Below, one piece after another: positions 1 to 5,901 of a stretch of 13,149 nt of DNA. Below the pieces are notes generated by a model, which was given only the letters and a program-made list of their open reading frames with translations, made no database searches and was not told the origin of the DNA. The position numbers and the translations under genes are program-made. The DNA is from Methanocorpusculum sp. (lineage in GTDB: Archaea > Halobacteriota > Methanomicrobia > Methanomicrobiales > Methanocorpusculaceae), in assembly GCA_030539595.1 (NCBI GenBank), contig JAUNXW010000034.1, positions 1-13,149 on the forward strand. Reading direction: 5' to 3'. Numbering within the stretch: position 1 is the first letter of the stretch; every line of letters begins with the position of its first letter.

Positions 1-801
1 GGGTATAAAGTAGGCTTCGCTTGGGGATTCGCAGTAGTCGCGTGCGAGTTCCATGAATTCGGAAAATCTTGTCGGCGTTAATGAGGCGGCTACGTTTCGG
101 TCTTTATCGGTCGGGTCAATTACGATTAACGGCTCTTTGAAGATTTTCTTTACGGATTTTTTGTCGGGGTAATATTTTTCGAGGTCGACTACTTCACCGT
201 ATCTGTATTTCGAGGCGGCTTCGATGAAGTTTTCAAATCCGCCGTAATTAAGGATTAGAAGTTCGCAGAGGTAGCCGGAGAAACCCCCGGTCATTAAGTC
301 AGAACCGTAAACTCCACCGCCTTTGGCGAATTGTTTCAGGAGAAGGACGTCGTCTTTTAAGTCGCCTAAGCGGTCAAGAAGGTATCTCGTATGGAACGGA
401 GTTCTGTCTACAGCACACTTCATATCTTTTGTTGAGGCGACGTGGTAGCATGGGACTAAGTCCACGTCGAAGCCTTCTATGACCGCGTTCAGATACGGGT
501 GTTCGGCGTATTTCTCTTCGGCTGTTCCGTTGTATTCGCGAACAACCGCGTAAGCCGCGTCGAGTCCTTTGACCTGTAATTCTTCGCGGGAGAGTTCGGG
601 GGAAAAAAGCATGAAGATGTCTATGTCTTTGTCGCCTTTAACCCATGTTCCGCGTGCGGCAGAGCCTGTCATCATTGCGGGGACTCCTGCGAGTCTTTGA
701 ACGGCGTCAGTGAGCTTTTTGCCCATTTCGCTTACTTCGCGGCGTTCAACTTCGTCGGGCTTTACCCTCGCGAGAACTTTTTCCTCTATCTCCGACCTCA
801 T
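1..801 (-). CDS. cca: CCA-adding enzyme (archaeal class I tRNA nucleotidyltransferase), 3' end cut off by the window
   Basis: Adds or repairs the 3'-terminal CCA of tRNAs in the cytoplasm. The frame stays open from the ATG at 801-799 to the window edge: 267 residues of a family usually near 440, so the C-terminal part is missing. The nucleotidyltransferase signature is present (G46-S47 followed by D59-I-D61), with a third acidic position at D112 in the FDVDLVPC stretch. The spacing fits the catalytic Asp triad known in archaeal CCA enzymes. Further archaeal-type blocks are KCAVDRTPFHTRYL, GGFSGYLCELLILNYGG and, near the visible end, IDPTDKDRNVAASL. The start ATG overlaps the thpR stop as ATGA (798-801), so the two are probably translationally coupled. 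The window's own tRNA-Gln lacks an encoded CCA, which fits the need for this enzyme. Confidence 0.97.
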   Translation of the reverse strand, partial: MRSEIEEKVLARVKPDEVERREVSEMGKKLTDAVQRLAGVPAMMTGSAARGTWVKGDKDIDIFMLFSPELSREELQVKGLDAAYAVVREYNGTAEEKYAEHPYLNAVIEGFDVDLVPCYHVASTKDMKCAVDRTPFHTRYLLDRLGDLKDDVLLLKQFAKGGGVYGSDLMTGGFSGYLCELLILNYGGFENFIEAASKYRYGEVVDLEKYYPDKKSVKKIFKEPLIVIDPTDKDRNVAASLTPTRFSEFMELARDYCESPSEAYFIP

Positions 802-1331
802 AGCTTCACCGAATATATTGTGTCATATATTGCACCCGACGGGGTTAATATACTCTTTTTGAGTGCTATTTCGTTTATTGTGCATGAGCCGAATTCAGAA
901 TCATGAAGTGAGGATATTTTTTCCTCAAGCGAGGGTGAATATTCTTTGACGCGGGCTATTGTTATGTGGGGCGAGAATTTTTTGTCTTCGCGCGGGAATC
1001 CTGCGTTTGCGAGGAGGGGTTCAAGCTGCTCTGCAAGCTTCGCGCTTTCTCCGCCGTCGTTTACTTCAGCTTTGATTACACGCGGGGGTCGACCGAAGGA
1101 ACTTACTTTTGATGCGGTAAGCCGATAGGGTTTTCCTGATATTTGTTTGAGGGCTTCTTCTATTTTCGGAATTTTGTTTTCTTCAACTTCGCCCAGGAAT
1201 TTGAGTGTGATGTGCATCTGTTCTGTTTTCGCAAACGAGAGCCTGCCCGCTCCTTTGAGAGTTTCGCCAGCTTCGGCTATTTTTGTCTGTATTTCATTTG
1301 ACGGTTCAACGGCTATGAAGAGTCTGACCAT
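798..1331 (-). CDS. thpR: RNA 2',3'-cyclic phosphodiesterase / 2'-5' RNA ligase family protein ThpR
   Basis: A 177-residue 2H phosphoesterase superfamily protein. The family acts on 2',3'-cyclic phosphate RNA ends and was first described as a 2'-5' RNA ligase in tRNA processing. Both signature motifs are visible: H40-I-T42 in HITLKFLGEV and H122-I-T124 in SPHITIARVK, the two His/Thr pairs of the bilobal active site. The N-terminus MVRLFIAVEP is typical, which supports the ATG at 1331. The length matches the family (about 180 aa). It is upstream of cca and overlaps it by 4 nt (ATGA), so it should be the first gene of a two-gene RNA end-processing operon. No Shine-Dalgarno is visible. A TATA-like stretch lies only a few nt from the ATG, so the true promoter is unclear; the minus strand of the AT-rich element near 1424-1436 is another candidate. 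Confidence 0.95.
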   Translation of the reverse strand: MVRLFIAVEPSNEIQTKIAEAGETLKGAGRLSFAKTEQMHITLKFLGEVEENKIPKIEEALKQISGKPYRLTASKVSSFGRPPRVIKAEVNDGGESAKLAEQLEPLLANAGFPREDKKFSPHITIARVKEYSPSLEEKISSLHDSEFGSCTINEIALKKSILTPSGAIYDTIYSVKL

Positions 1332-1396
1332 TTTTATAAAATTATTTTGTATTGAGAGATTGTAATGTTTTGGAAGCGGTGATTTGTTTTGACGTG

Positions 1397-1433
1397 GTGA
1401 TTCTGCGAATAATCACACAATACATTTATATTG
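1397..1433 (+). promoter_or_regulatory. Probable promoter of the tandem solute-binding protein gene, with an adjacent inverted repeat
   Basis: An archaeal TATA-like sequence, ATTTATATTG (1424-1433), lies about 43 nt before the ATG at 1471. A start site near 1454 would leave a leader of about 17 nt. Just upstream is the inverted repeat GTGATT (1397-1402), an 8-nt spacer, then AATCAC (1411-1416), a possible operator overlapping or flanking the BRE. The same AT-rich block also reads as a TATA box on the minus strand and could serve thpR. This is inferred from spacing and composition only. Confidence 0.4.
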
Positions 1434-1470
1434 AATAAAAGAAAGAATAACACATACCGAGCTATTACAA

Positions 1471-2931
1471 ATGAACAAAAAAGTAATAATCGTTGTAACA
1501 CTGGCTTTACTGCTCACAGCAGTATCTGCCGGATGCGTACAATCAGAAAAACAGGTTTACACAATCGGAGTAAACTCGGCTCTTGAACCGTTCTCCGCAA
1601 AAAACATCAACACCGGCGAACCTTACGGTATTGATATCGATATTTTTGACCTCATGGCAGAGCAGCAGGGTTTTGATGTAAAATACGTCTATGTTGCCAC
1701 ATCGGAATTTATGGATGCCCTTGAAAAAGGAACTATAGATGTAATGACCGGCAAAGTCATCAACGATGAGCGGCTCAAGCGCTGTGACTTTACGGATGTT
1801 TATTACACCGCAAAATACGGAATCGTCGTGAGAAAAGATTCCGGTATCACAGTTGACGATGTCTTAAACGGAGATGCCACAATTGCCGTACACACCGGAA
1901 GCGCATACGAAACATGGCTGAAAAACTATCACGGAGCGAAAAAATACAGCCAGCTGGTTGACGACGGTAAAATCATTACCAAGAGTTCTGTCAACACCGT
2001 AATTTACTCAGTCCTCTCAAAAGAAGCTGACTCAGGTATGACCAGCGGAGGTTCTATCTCCACACTGTTGACCGAATTTACACCGCTCAAATTCGCGGGC
2101 TATGTCTCCGAAGGAAACGATGCGGGCTTCGCGGTTAAAAAAGGCAATACCGAACTGCTCAACCTCCTTAACAAAGGACTAAGAGCCATCAAAGCCTCAC
2201 ACGAGTATGACAAGATTATGGAAGAGTTCGATATCCCGTATGTAAAGAGTGAATACGCAATAGGTGTCGACGAAAACAATCCGCCCTGGACATACCTTGA
2301 CGAAAACGGAAAATACACCGGATTCGACGTGGAATCGCTTGAGTGGATTGCAGAAAAGAACGGATTCAAACTTACATTTGAAAACGTACCGTGGACTAAA
2401 AATATCAACGCGATAATTACAAGCGACATAGATATGTTTGCCTCGGGTATGTCGATTACCGATGAGCGGCTCAGCAGAGTTGCCTTCTCCGACCCGTACA
2501 TAAGTATGGGAACATCTGTTTTCGGTAAAAAATCAGGCATTGCTAAATCAGATTTTGAATCCGGAAAAGTAATAACAGGTATTATTTACGGAACAAACCA
2601 CATTGATTTCCTCAAGGAAATTTTCGGTTCAGACAAATATGAAGATATGCTTGTGAACGGAAAAATACACATGTATGAGTCACAGAATGCCCTTGAAAAA
2701 GGAATGACTGACGGGGAAATTGATGTCTTTGTTATGAATGAAGCTGCGTCGTCATACTGTAAAGATGAACTCGGTCTTCACTCTGTTGCAACATATCCCG
2801 GCACTGATGAGTTCGGTTATGCTATGCGCAACGGAGATATCGAATTCCAGGATGTAATCAATAAAGGACTTGAGAGTCTGAAAACATCCGGAAAACGCGC
2901 CGAACTTCTTGAGAAGTACGGACTTAACTAA
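1471..2931 (+). CDS. Lipoprotein with two tandem family 3 extracellular solute-binding domains
   Basis: A 486-residue secreted, probably membrane-anchored protein. Residues 1-21 form a signal peptide (two Lys, then a hydrophobic core) ending in a lipobox-like VSAGC with C22 as the possible lipidated residue; Ser at -3 is not the classic choice. Two homologous family 3 solute-binding (PF00497-type) domains follow: about 30-258 (YTIGVNSALEPFS, then GIDIDIFDLMAEQQGF) and about 262-486 (YAIGVDENNPPWTY, then GFDVESLEWIAEKNGF). The duplication is clear from the matching blocks NDERLKRCDFTDVYY and TDERLSRVAFSDPYI. Family members bind amino acids or related polar ligands for ABC import, or act as sensor domains. 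No permease or ATPase gene is adjacent, so the partner is elsewhere or the protein has a non-transport sensing role. The ligand cannot be told from sequence. Confidence 0.92.
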   Translation: MNKKVIIVVTLALLLTAVSAGCVQSEKQVYTIGVNSALEPFSAKNINTGEPYGIDIDIFDLMAEQQGFDVKYVYVATSEFMDALEKGTIDVMTGKVINDERLKRCDFTDVYYTAKYGIVVRKDSGITVDDVLNGDATIAVHTGSAYETWLKNYHGAKKYSQLVDDGKIITKSSVNTVIYSVLSKEADSGMTSGGSISTLLTEFTPLKFAGYVSEGNDAGFAVKKGNTELLNLLNKGLRAIKASHEYDKIMEEFDIPYVKSEYAIGVDENNPPWTYLDENGKYTGFDVESLEWIAEKNGFKLTFENVPWTKNINAIITSDIDMFASGMSITDERLSRVAFSDPYISMGTSVFGKKSGIAKSDFESGKVITGIIYGTNHIDFLKEIFGSDKYEDMLVNGKIHMYESQNALEKGMTDGEIDVFVMNEAASSYCKDELGLHSVATYPGTDEFGYAMRNGDIEFQDVINKGLESLKTSGKRAELLEKYGLN

Positions 2932-2939
2932 TCCCAATC

Positions 2940-2964
2940 TTTTTTGCTGAACTTTTCTTCTTTT
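2940..2964 (+). terminator. T-rich transcription terminator after the solute-binding protein gene
   Basis: A run of six T at 2940-2945 followed by TTTT-rich pyrimidine stretches starts 9 nt after the stop codon. Archaeal RNA polymerase terminates at such T tracts without needing a hairpin. The region then leads into a convergent gap before trkA in which no further gene is supported. Confidence 0.45.
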
Positions 2965-3161
2965 AAGTAGTCCAATGATAGTGAATTCTATGATATAAAT
3001 TAACCACTGAATAATTGTTGTCCTGTGATTTCTAATCTTAGGGTACATCACGATTGGACAATCATTAAATAATATACACGAAGAGCAAAAAATAAATTGA
3101 ATAGATATCTGGAAGTAAGTTTGGGCTGTGCGGGTGATAAACACTGCTCACGGCTTATCTG

Positions 3162-3167
3162 AAAAAA
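3162..3167 (-). terminator. Possible T-run terminator for trkA
   Basis: On the minus strand a run of six T (complement of A6 at 3162-3167) lies 11 nt past the trkA stop codon. This is the type of signal expected for archaeal intrinsic termination. It is short and supported only by position. Confidence 0.35.
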
Positions 3168-3178
3168 TTATATTATAT

Positions 3179-3835
3179 TCAATGGAACAGCTCATCCATA
3201 TATTCAACCGACTTGCTCTCCGACTCCTTCTTGGTAAACACCGTAATCACATCGCCGGGCATAAACACCACATCACCAAAAGGAATAATTAGTTTTCCGC
3301 CGCGTCGAATTGCAATGTAAAGCATATCTTTACTTCCAGAAGCCTCGCGAACCGACTTATTAACACCTTTAGCACCGTCCGATGCGGTCACCTCAAAAAT
3401 ACTTCCGCCGTCAATAGATGCCAGAAGCTGAGTATCAGGATTTTCCGACCACAAAAATAAAGTCCGCGCAACAAGCTCATCAGGATTCTCGCTGATTCTC
3501 ACACCAATCTCCTTGAACAAATCAGTGTGCTCTTTCTGATTCACAACCGACACGAGAGTTCTCACGTTGTACTTTTTCGCAAGCCAGCAGACCATCAGAT
3601 TCAGCGCGTCGTCGCTCGTTGTCGCAACAAGAGCGTCGGCTCTGTCAATTCCTGCATCCTCTAAAACATCTTTGTCGGTTGCATTTCCGGTAATTGCTAA
3701 AAGGTCGTGCTCTTCGAGAATCTCAAGACACCGCGTTTCATTTTTATCAATTGCCACAACGCTGTGACCGTTGTCAGAAGCTATAGCGGCTAAACTTCTT
3801 CCGATACCCCCAAGCCCTATTACTACTAAATACAT
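3179..3835 (-). CDS. trkA: TrkA-family K+ uptake regulatory protein (RCK: TrkA-N plus TrkA-C)
   Basis: A 218-residue cytosolic gating subunit of a Trk/Ktr-type potassium channel or transporter. The N-terminal Rossmann/RCK domain (about 1-125) has the nucleotide-binding loop G7-L-G9-G-I-G12 and the acidic residue D30 at the end of strand 2 (VVAIDKN), typical of NAD(H)-binding TrkA-N domains. The DALVATTSDDALNLMVCWLAKK block is also family-typical. The TrkA-C domain (about 140-212) ends with PFGDVVFMPGDVITVFTKKE. The length fits the single-RCK form. No TrkH or KtrB membrane subunit is in the window, so the partner is not known. It diverges from rnhB and appears to share a symmetric TATA element with it; its ATG lies about 29 nt from the TATA centre and no Shine-Dalgarno is seen, so a leaderless mRNA is likely. 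Confidence 0.92.
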   Translation of the reverse strand: MYLVVIGLGGIGRSLAAIASDNGHSVVAIDKNETRCLEILEEHDLLAITGNATDKDVLEDAGIDRADALVATTSDDALNLMVCWLAKKYNVRTLVSVVNQKEHTDLFKEIGVRISENPDELVARTLFLWSENPDTQLLASIDGGSIFEVTASDGAKGVNKSVREASGSKDMLYIAIRRGGKLIIPFGDVVFMPGDVITVFTKKESESKSVEYMDELFH

Positions 3836-3858
3836 TACAATGAATTTGATGCCAGTGG

Positions 3859-3868
3859 ATATTATAAC
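3859..3868. promoter_or_regulatory. Shared bidirectional TATA element between trkA and rnhB
   Basis: ATATTATAAC contains the palindrome TTATAA (3862-3867). Its centre is about 27.5 nt before the rnhB ATG (3892) and about 29.5 nt before the trkA ATG (3835, minus strand). Archaeal TATA boxes centre at about -26, so one TBP site could drive leaderless transcripts both ways. No other good TATA box lies in the 56-nt gap. Read from sequence; no transcript data. Confidence 0.5.
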
Positions 3869-3891
3869 TATTGTCTCAAATAAATATACAG

Positions 3892-4530
3892 ATGAAATTC
3901 TGCGGTGTTGATGAAGCAGGGAAAGGGTCGGTTTTAGGTCCTATGACTGCCGGAGGAGTTCTCGTGAATGATTTGTCGGAACTTGACAATCTTGGGATAA
4001 AAGATTCTAAACAGCTCACCCCAAAAAAACGAGAATCGATTTTTGATGAGCTGACGGGTTCATTCAAAACTTATGCGGTCATCAGGTCTCCTCTTGAAAT
4101 CGACACACGCGACTGTACAATGAACAGGTTTACAGCAGCCTGCCACGCTGAAGTTTTGAAAAATTTGCTTCCCGATACTGCATATATTGACGCCTGCGAT
4201 GTAAACGCCGAGCGCTTTGCAGAAAATGTCTCAGCGCTGTCAGGTCTGAATATAAAAATAATCTCCGAGCACAAGGCTGATGATAAATATAAAATTGTGG
4301 GGGCGGCAAGTATAATTGCGAAGGTCACAAGAGACAGAAAAATCGAGGAGCTGAAATCAGATTTCGGAGAAATAGGTAGCGGTTATCCCTCAGACCCGCT
4401 GACAATTTCTTTTCTGACGGATTACATAAAAGAACACGGGGAAATCCCCTGCTGCGCCAGAAAATCATGGCAGACGGTTGATGATATTATTGCAAAGCTT
4501 TCCCAGAAAAATCTGGCTGACTTTTTCTGA
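3892..4530 (+). CDS. rnhB: Ribonuclease HII
   Basis: A 212-residue endonuclease that cuts the RNA strand of RNA-DNA hybrids and removes ribonucleotides misincorporated into DNA. Numbered from the ATG at 3892: D7-E8-A-G-K-G at the start, GIKDSKQLTPKKR (35-47), D100 in YIDACDV, and D130 in HKADDKY leading into GAASIIAKVTRDR. D7, E8, D100 and D130 fit the four metal-binding carboxylates of the family. An in-frame TTG at 3871 would add seven residues, but the ATG is preferred: RNase HII normally begins within a few residues of the GVDEAG motif, and the ATG is about 27 nt from a TATA element, as expected for a leaderless mRNA. The C-terminus is short, as in archaeal forms. Confidence 0.97.
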   Translation: MKFCGVDEAGKGSVLGPMTAGGVLVNDLSELDNLGIKDSKQLTPKKRESIFDELTGSFKTYAVIRSPLEIDTRDCTMNRFTAACHAEVLKNLLPDTAYIDACDVNAERFAENVSALSGLNIKIISEHKADDKYKIVGAASIIAKVTRDRKIEELKSDFGEIGSGYPSDPLTISFLTDYIKEHGEIPCCARKSWQTVDDIIAKLSQKNLADFF

Positions 4531-4679
4531 GCATGTTCAGTAGCGTATTCCTATGTTAAAATTAAATTTGGAATTGTATTTTGTTAATATTTGGGCTCTT
4601 TTTGTTACATCGAAAACATCAATCGCACAGCAACAGAAAACTTAGACTAAATTTTGTCCAAAGGATTTAATCTCGATTC
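4531..4679. other. Gene-free AT-rich spacer between rnhB and the hairpin repeat
   Basis: No convincing coding potential. A short T run at 4599-4603 could terminate rnhB transcription. Small dyads such as TCCAAAGGA and AATCTCGATT appear near 4658-4678, leading into the larger hairpins of the adjacent repeat and perhaps belonging to it. Confidence 0.5.
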
Positions 4680-4767
4680 GCAAACATTCTGTTTGCTCGC
4701 AAGTCTGGGACTTGCTCAGCTAAAGATGCTAAAGCATCTCGCCTCAACTAAGAAACCCAAAGGTTTC
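4680..4767 (+). repeat. Dispersed multi-hairpin repeat, copy 1
   Basis: Bases 4690-4767 match the reverse complement of 13072-13149 at 76 of 78 positions. The element is a string of short palindromes: GCAAACA/TGTTTGC (4680-4696, 3-nt loop), GCAAGTC/GACTTGC (4699-4715), AGATGCT/AGCATCT (4724-4739, AA loop) and GAAACC/GGTTTC (4752-4767). The last two hairpins are each preceded by a CTCA(G/A)CTAA linker. Both differences between copies spare the stems: one is a wobble-compatible change at the top of the second hairpin, the other lies in the loop of the fourth. An in-frame reading through this stretch exists, but it is best explained by the repeat. Confidence 0.9.
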
Positions 4768-4812
4768 CGCATTGAACAAACTTATTTTTTAGTCTCAAAT
4801 TATGGGGAAAGT

Positions 4813-4834
4813 ATATCTCTAAACATAGAGATAT
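4813..4834. promoter_or_regulatory. Perfect inverted repeat just before the pilin start, a candidate operator
   Basis: ATATCTCTA (4813-4821), loop AACA, TAGAGATAT (4826-4834): nine-bp perfect arms ending 14 nt before the ATG at 4849. It includes a TATA-like GTATATC near 4811-4817 and is followed by the AT-rich leader TATTATAATTATAA. A dimeric regulator site overlapping the pilin promoter is a reasonable reading; a 5' mRNA hairpin is the alternative. Confidence 0.5.
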
Positions 4835-4848
4835 TATTATAATTATAA

Positions 4849-5708
4849 ATGATTAGGTCTGACGAAGGGGTTTCACCGGTTATTGCAACTATTTTGATAA
4901 TTGCCCTTACGGTGATTATGATTGCAGTAGCGGGAGCTGCTTTTATGGGCATGTCTGGCGGAGTAAATTCTGCAAAGATTGTTGCTCTTTCAGGTGAAGC
5001 CGGAACTGCGGCAAGTCCTGTTTATATAGACTTACTTGGGGGGGGGGCTTAAATCATCTGGTTAAGCTGTACGTTTACGACGGAAACGGAAAAAATATCG
5101 CGGTGACAAAGGACGGAGAGATTTTTTCTGCGGGAAGGAAAGTTGAGACTGCTGCAACTGAAAATGTTGCTGTAGGAGGTCTGCAGAAAGTTACAATCAG
5201 CGGAGAGTTTGACGACGGGACAACACAATTTTTGTGGGAAGGGATGCTGAATTTGGTTGATGGCGGGGAAAAAGTTTATGTTAAAATTATTAATGATGGA
5301 ACTCATTCTGATTCATATTCAGAATCACCAAAAGAAACAGATAACTACTATCAATGGGAATTCAAAGTATATACATCATCAGACATACCAGAAGAATCTA
5401 ATATCAAGATTGATGTAGTATATATCTTGAAAGATAACGTGAAATACTCATCTGTTGATTATGATAAAAATTCCCTTGTGTTAGTTTATTTCCCATCTGG
5501 TGGAAAAAATTACTTAAAGGAAAATCTGGGTGTTATAAACATAGATTTAAATGAACTTAAAAAAGATGTTGACCCAAATAAAATATTTACGTATATAAAT
5601 AGTTTAAAACCCATTACGGTCGTCGTTGAGAATGAAAAAGCGAATACTGGTAAAATAATTTACGGAAAAAAATCTAATCAGGTCTATGTTTTAGGACCAA
5701 AACCATAA
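4849..5708 (+). CDS. Archaeal type IV pilin-like protein, frame interrupted at a (G)10 tract
   Basis: The first frame (4849-5052, 67 codons) encodes MIRSDEGVSPVIATILIIAL plus the rest of a hydrophobic helix. This is the class III signal peptide and N-terminal helix of euryarchaeal type IV pilins (DUF1628/Pilin_N type), probably cut after G7 by a prepilin peptidase. The frame ends at TAA (5050-5052) straight after ten G (5038-5047). The rest of the protein continues in another frame to the stop at 5706-5708; one extra G, or two fewer, joins them as GGGLNHLVKLYVYDGNGK..., giving 286 or 285 aa. That junction matches the usual pilin pattern of a Gly-rich turn followed by a strand with VYDG. No Shine-Dalgarno is seen. 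The part after about 5280 is much more AT-rich than the start. No N-x-S/T sequon is present. As read, only a short product would be made unless slippage or frameshifting occurs. Confidence 0.85.
5038..5047 (+). repeat. Homopolymeric G tract (G10) inside the pilin gene
   Basis: Ten consecutive G at codons 64-67 of the pilin frame, immediately followed by CTTAA, which supplies the out-of-frame stop. Tracts of this length are typical slipped-strand mispairing sites. Frame arithmetic: the downstream pilin frame is offset by 2 nt relative to the start frame, so 8 or 11 G restore it, whereas 9 or 10 do not. Confidence 0.95.
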
Positions 5709-5714
5709 AAGAAA

Positions 5715-5787
5715 TACTCCCGGGCGGACTCGAACCGCCGTCACCGGCTCCAAAGGCCGGTATGATTGACCACTACACGACGGAAGT
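5715..5787 (-). tRNA. tRNA-Gln (anticodon UUG)
   Basis: A 73-nt cloverleaf on the minus strand. Acceptor ACTTCCG pairs with CGGGAGT (one T-G wobble), and the discriminator is A. The D stem GTG/CAT closes a loop containing AGTGGTCAAT. The anticodon stem CCGGC/GCCGG holds the loop CTTTGGA, anticodon TTG (UUG). A 4-nt variable loop, TGAC, follows. The T arm is GGCGG-TTCGAGT-CCGCC. CCA is not encoded (TTT follows). No intron is seen. The 3' end is only 6 nt from the stop codon of the convergent pilin gene, and the T-rich sequence that follows could end transcription inside the pilin 3' end. Confidence 0.97.
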
Positions 5788-5800
5788 AATGTGCCTTTAA

Positions 5801-5820
5801 ATTTATAGCGTGTATTATAC
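5801..5820 (-). promoter_or_regulatory. TATA region for tRNA-Gln
   Basis: On the minus strand this AT-rich block reads GTATAATAC then CTATAAAT. The first (centre near 5815) places a start about 26 nt downstream, near 5789, right at the mature tRNA 5' end at 5787. The second is somewhat too close. Position-based inference. Confidence 0.45.
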
Positions 5821-5901
5821 ATCAAACTACTGATATTATTTTTCTTCAAAAACATCAACCCCGCACTTATTATCTACATAGACAACCCATAATTAGAGCG
5901 G

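Noticed and set aside
2752..3144. Minus-strand 130-codon frame between the binding-protein gene and trkA
   Set aside because: Half of it is antisense to the solute-binding gene, it has no recognisable domain and its composition matches AT-rich spacer; a shadow frame.
3871..3891. TTG 3871 as the rnhB start
   Set aside because: The ATG at 3892 is closer to the usual RNase HII N-terminus and matches leaderless spacing from the TATA element; the TTG would fall too close to it.
4654..4842. 62-codon frame beginning at a TTG, containing LAQLKMLKHLAS
   Set aside because: Most of it is the hairpin repeat read as protein. It has a weak start, and of the two differences between repeat copies one is a Leu-to-Pro change while both preserve the stems, so the signal is structural and not coding.
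5103..5708. Treating the distal pilin half as a separate gene starting at ATG 5103
   Set aside because: The ATG is not in fact present at 5103 (the codon there is GTG), there is no Shine-Dalgarno, and the same frame is open upstream to the G tract with pilin-like sequence, so a single interrupted gene fits better.
4849..5708. Link between the pilin and N-glycosylation by the 9.2-13 kb cassette
   Set aside because: The joined pilin sequence contains no N-x-S/T sequon, so it is not an obvious substrate; nothing else ties the two loci together.
5715..5787. tRNA-Gln 3' end as an integration site for the pilin block
   Set aside because: I found no second copy of the tRNA 3' sequence in the window and no integrase gene, so there is no attachment-site evidence.
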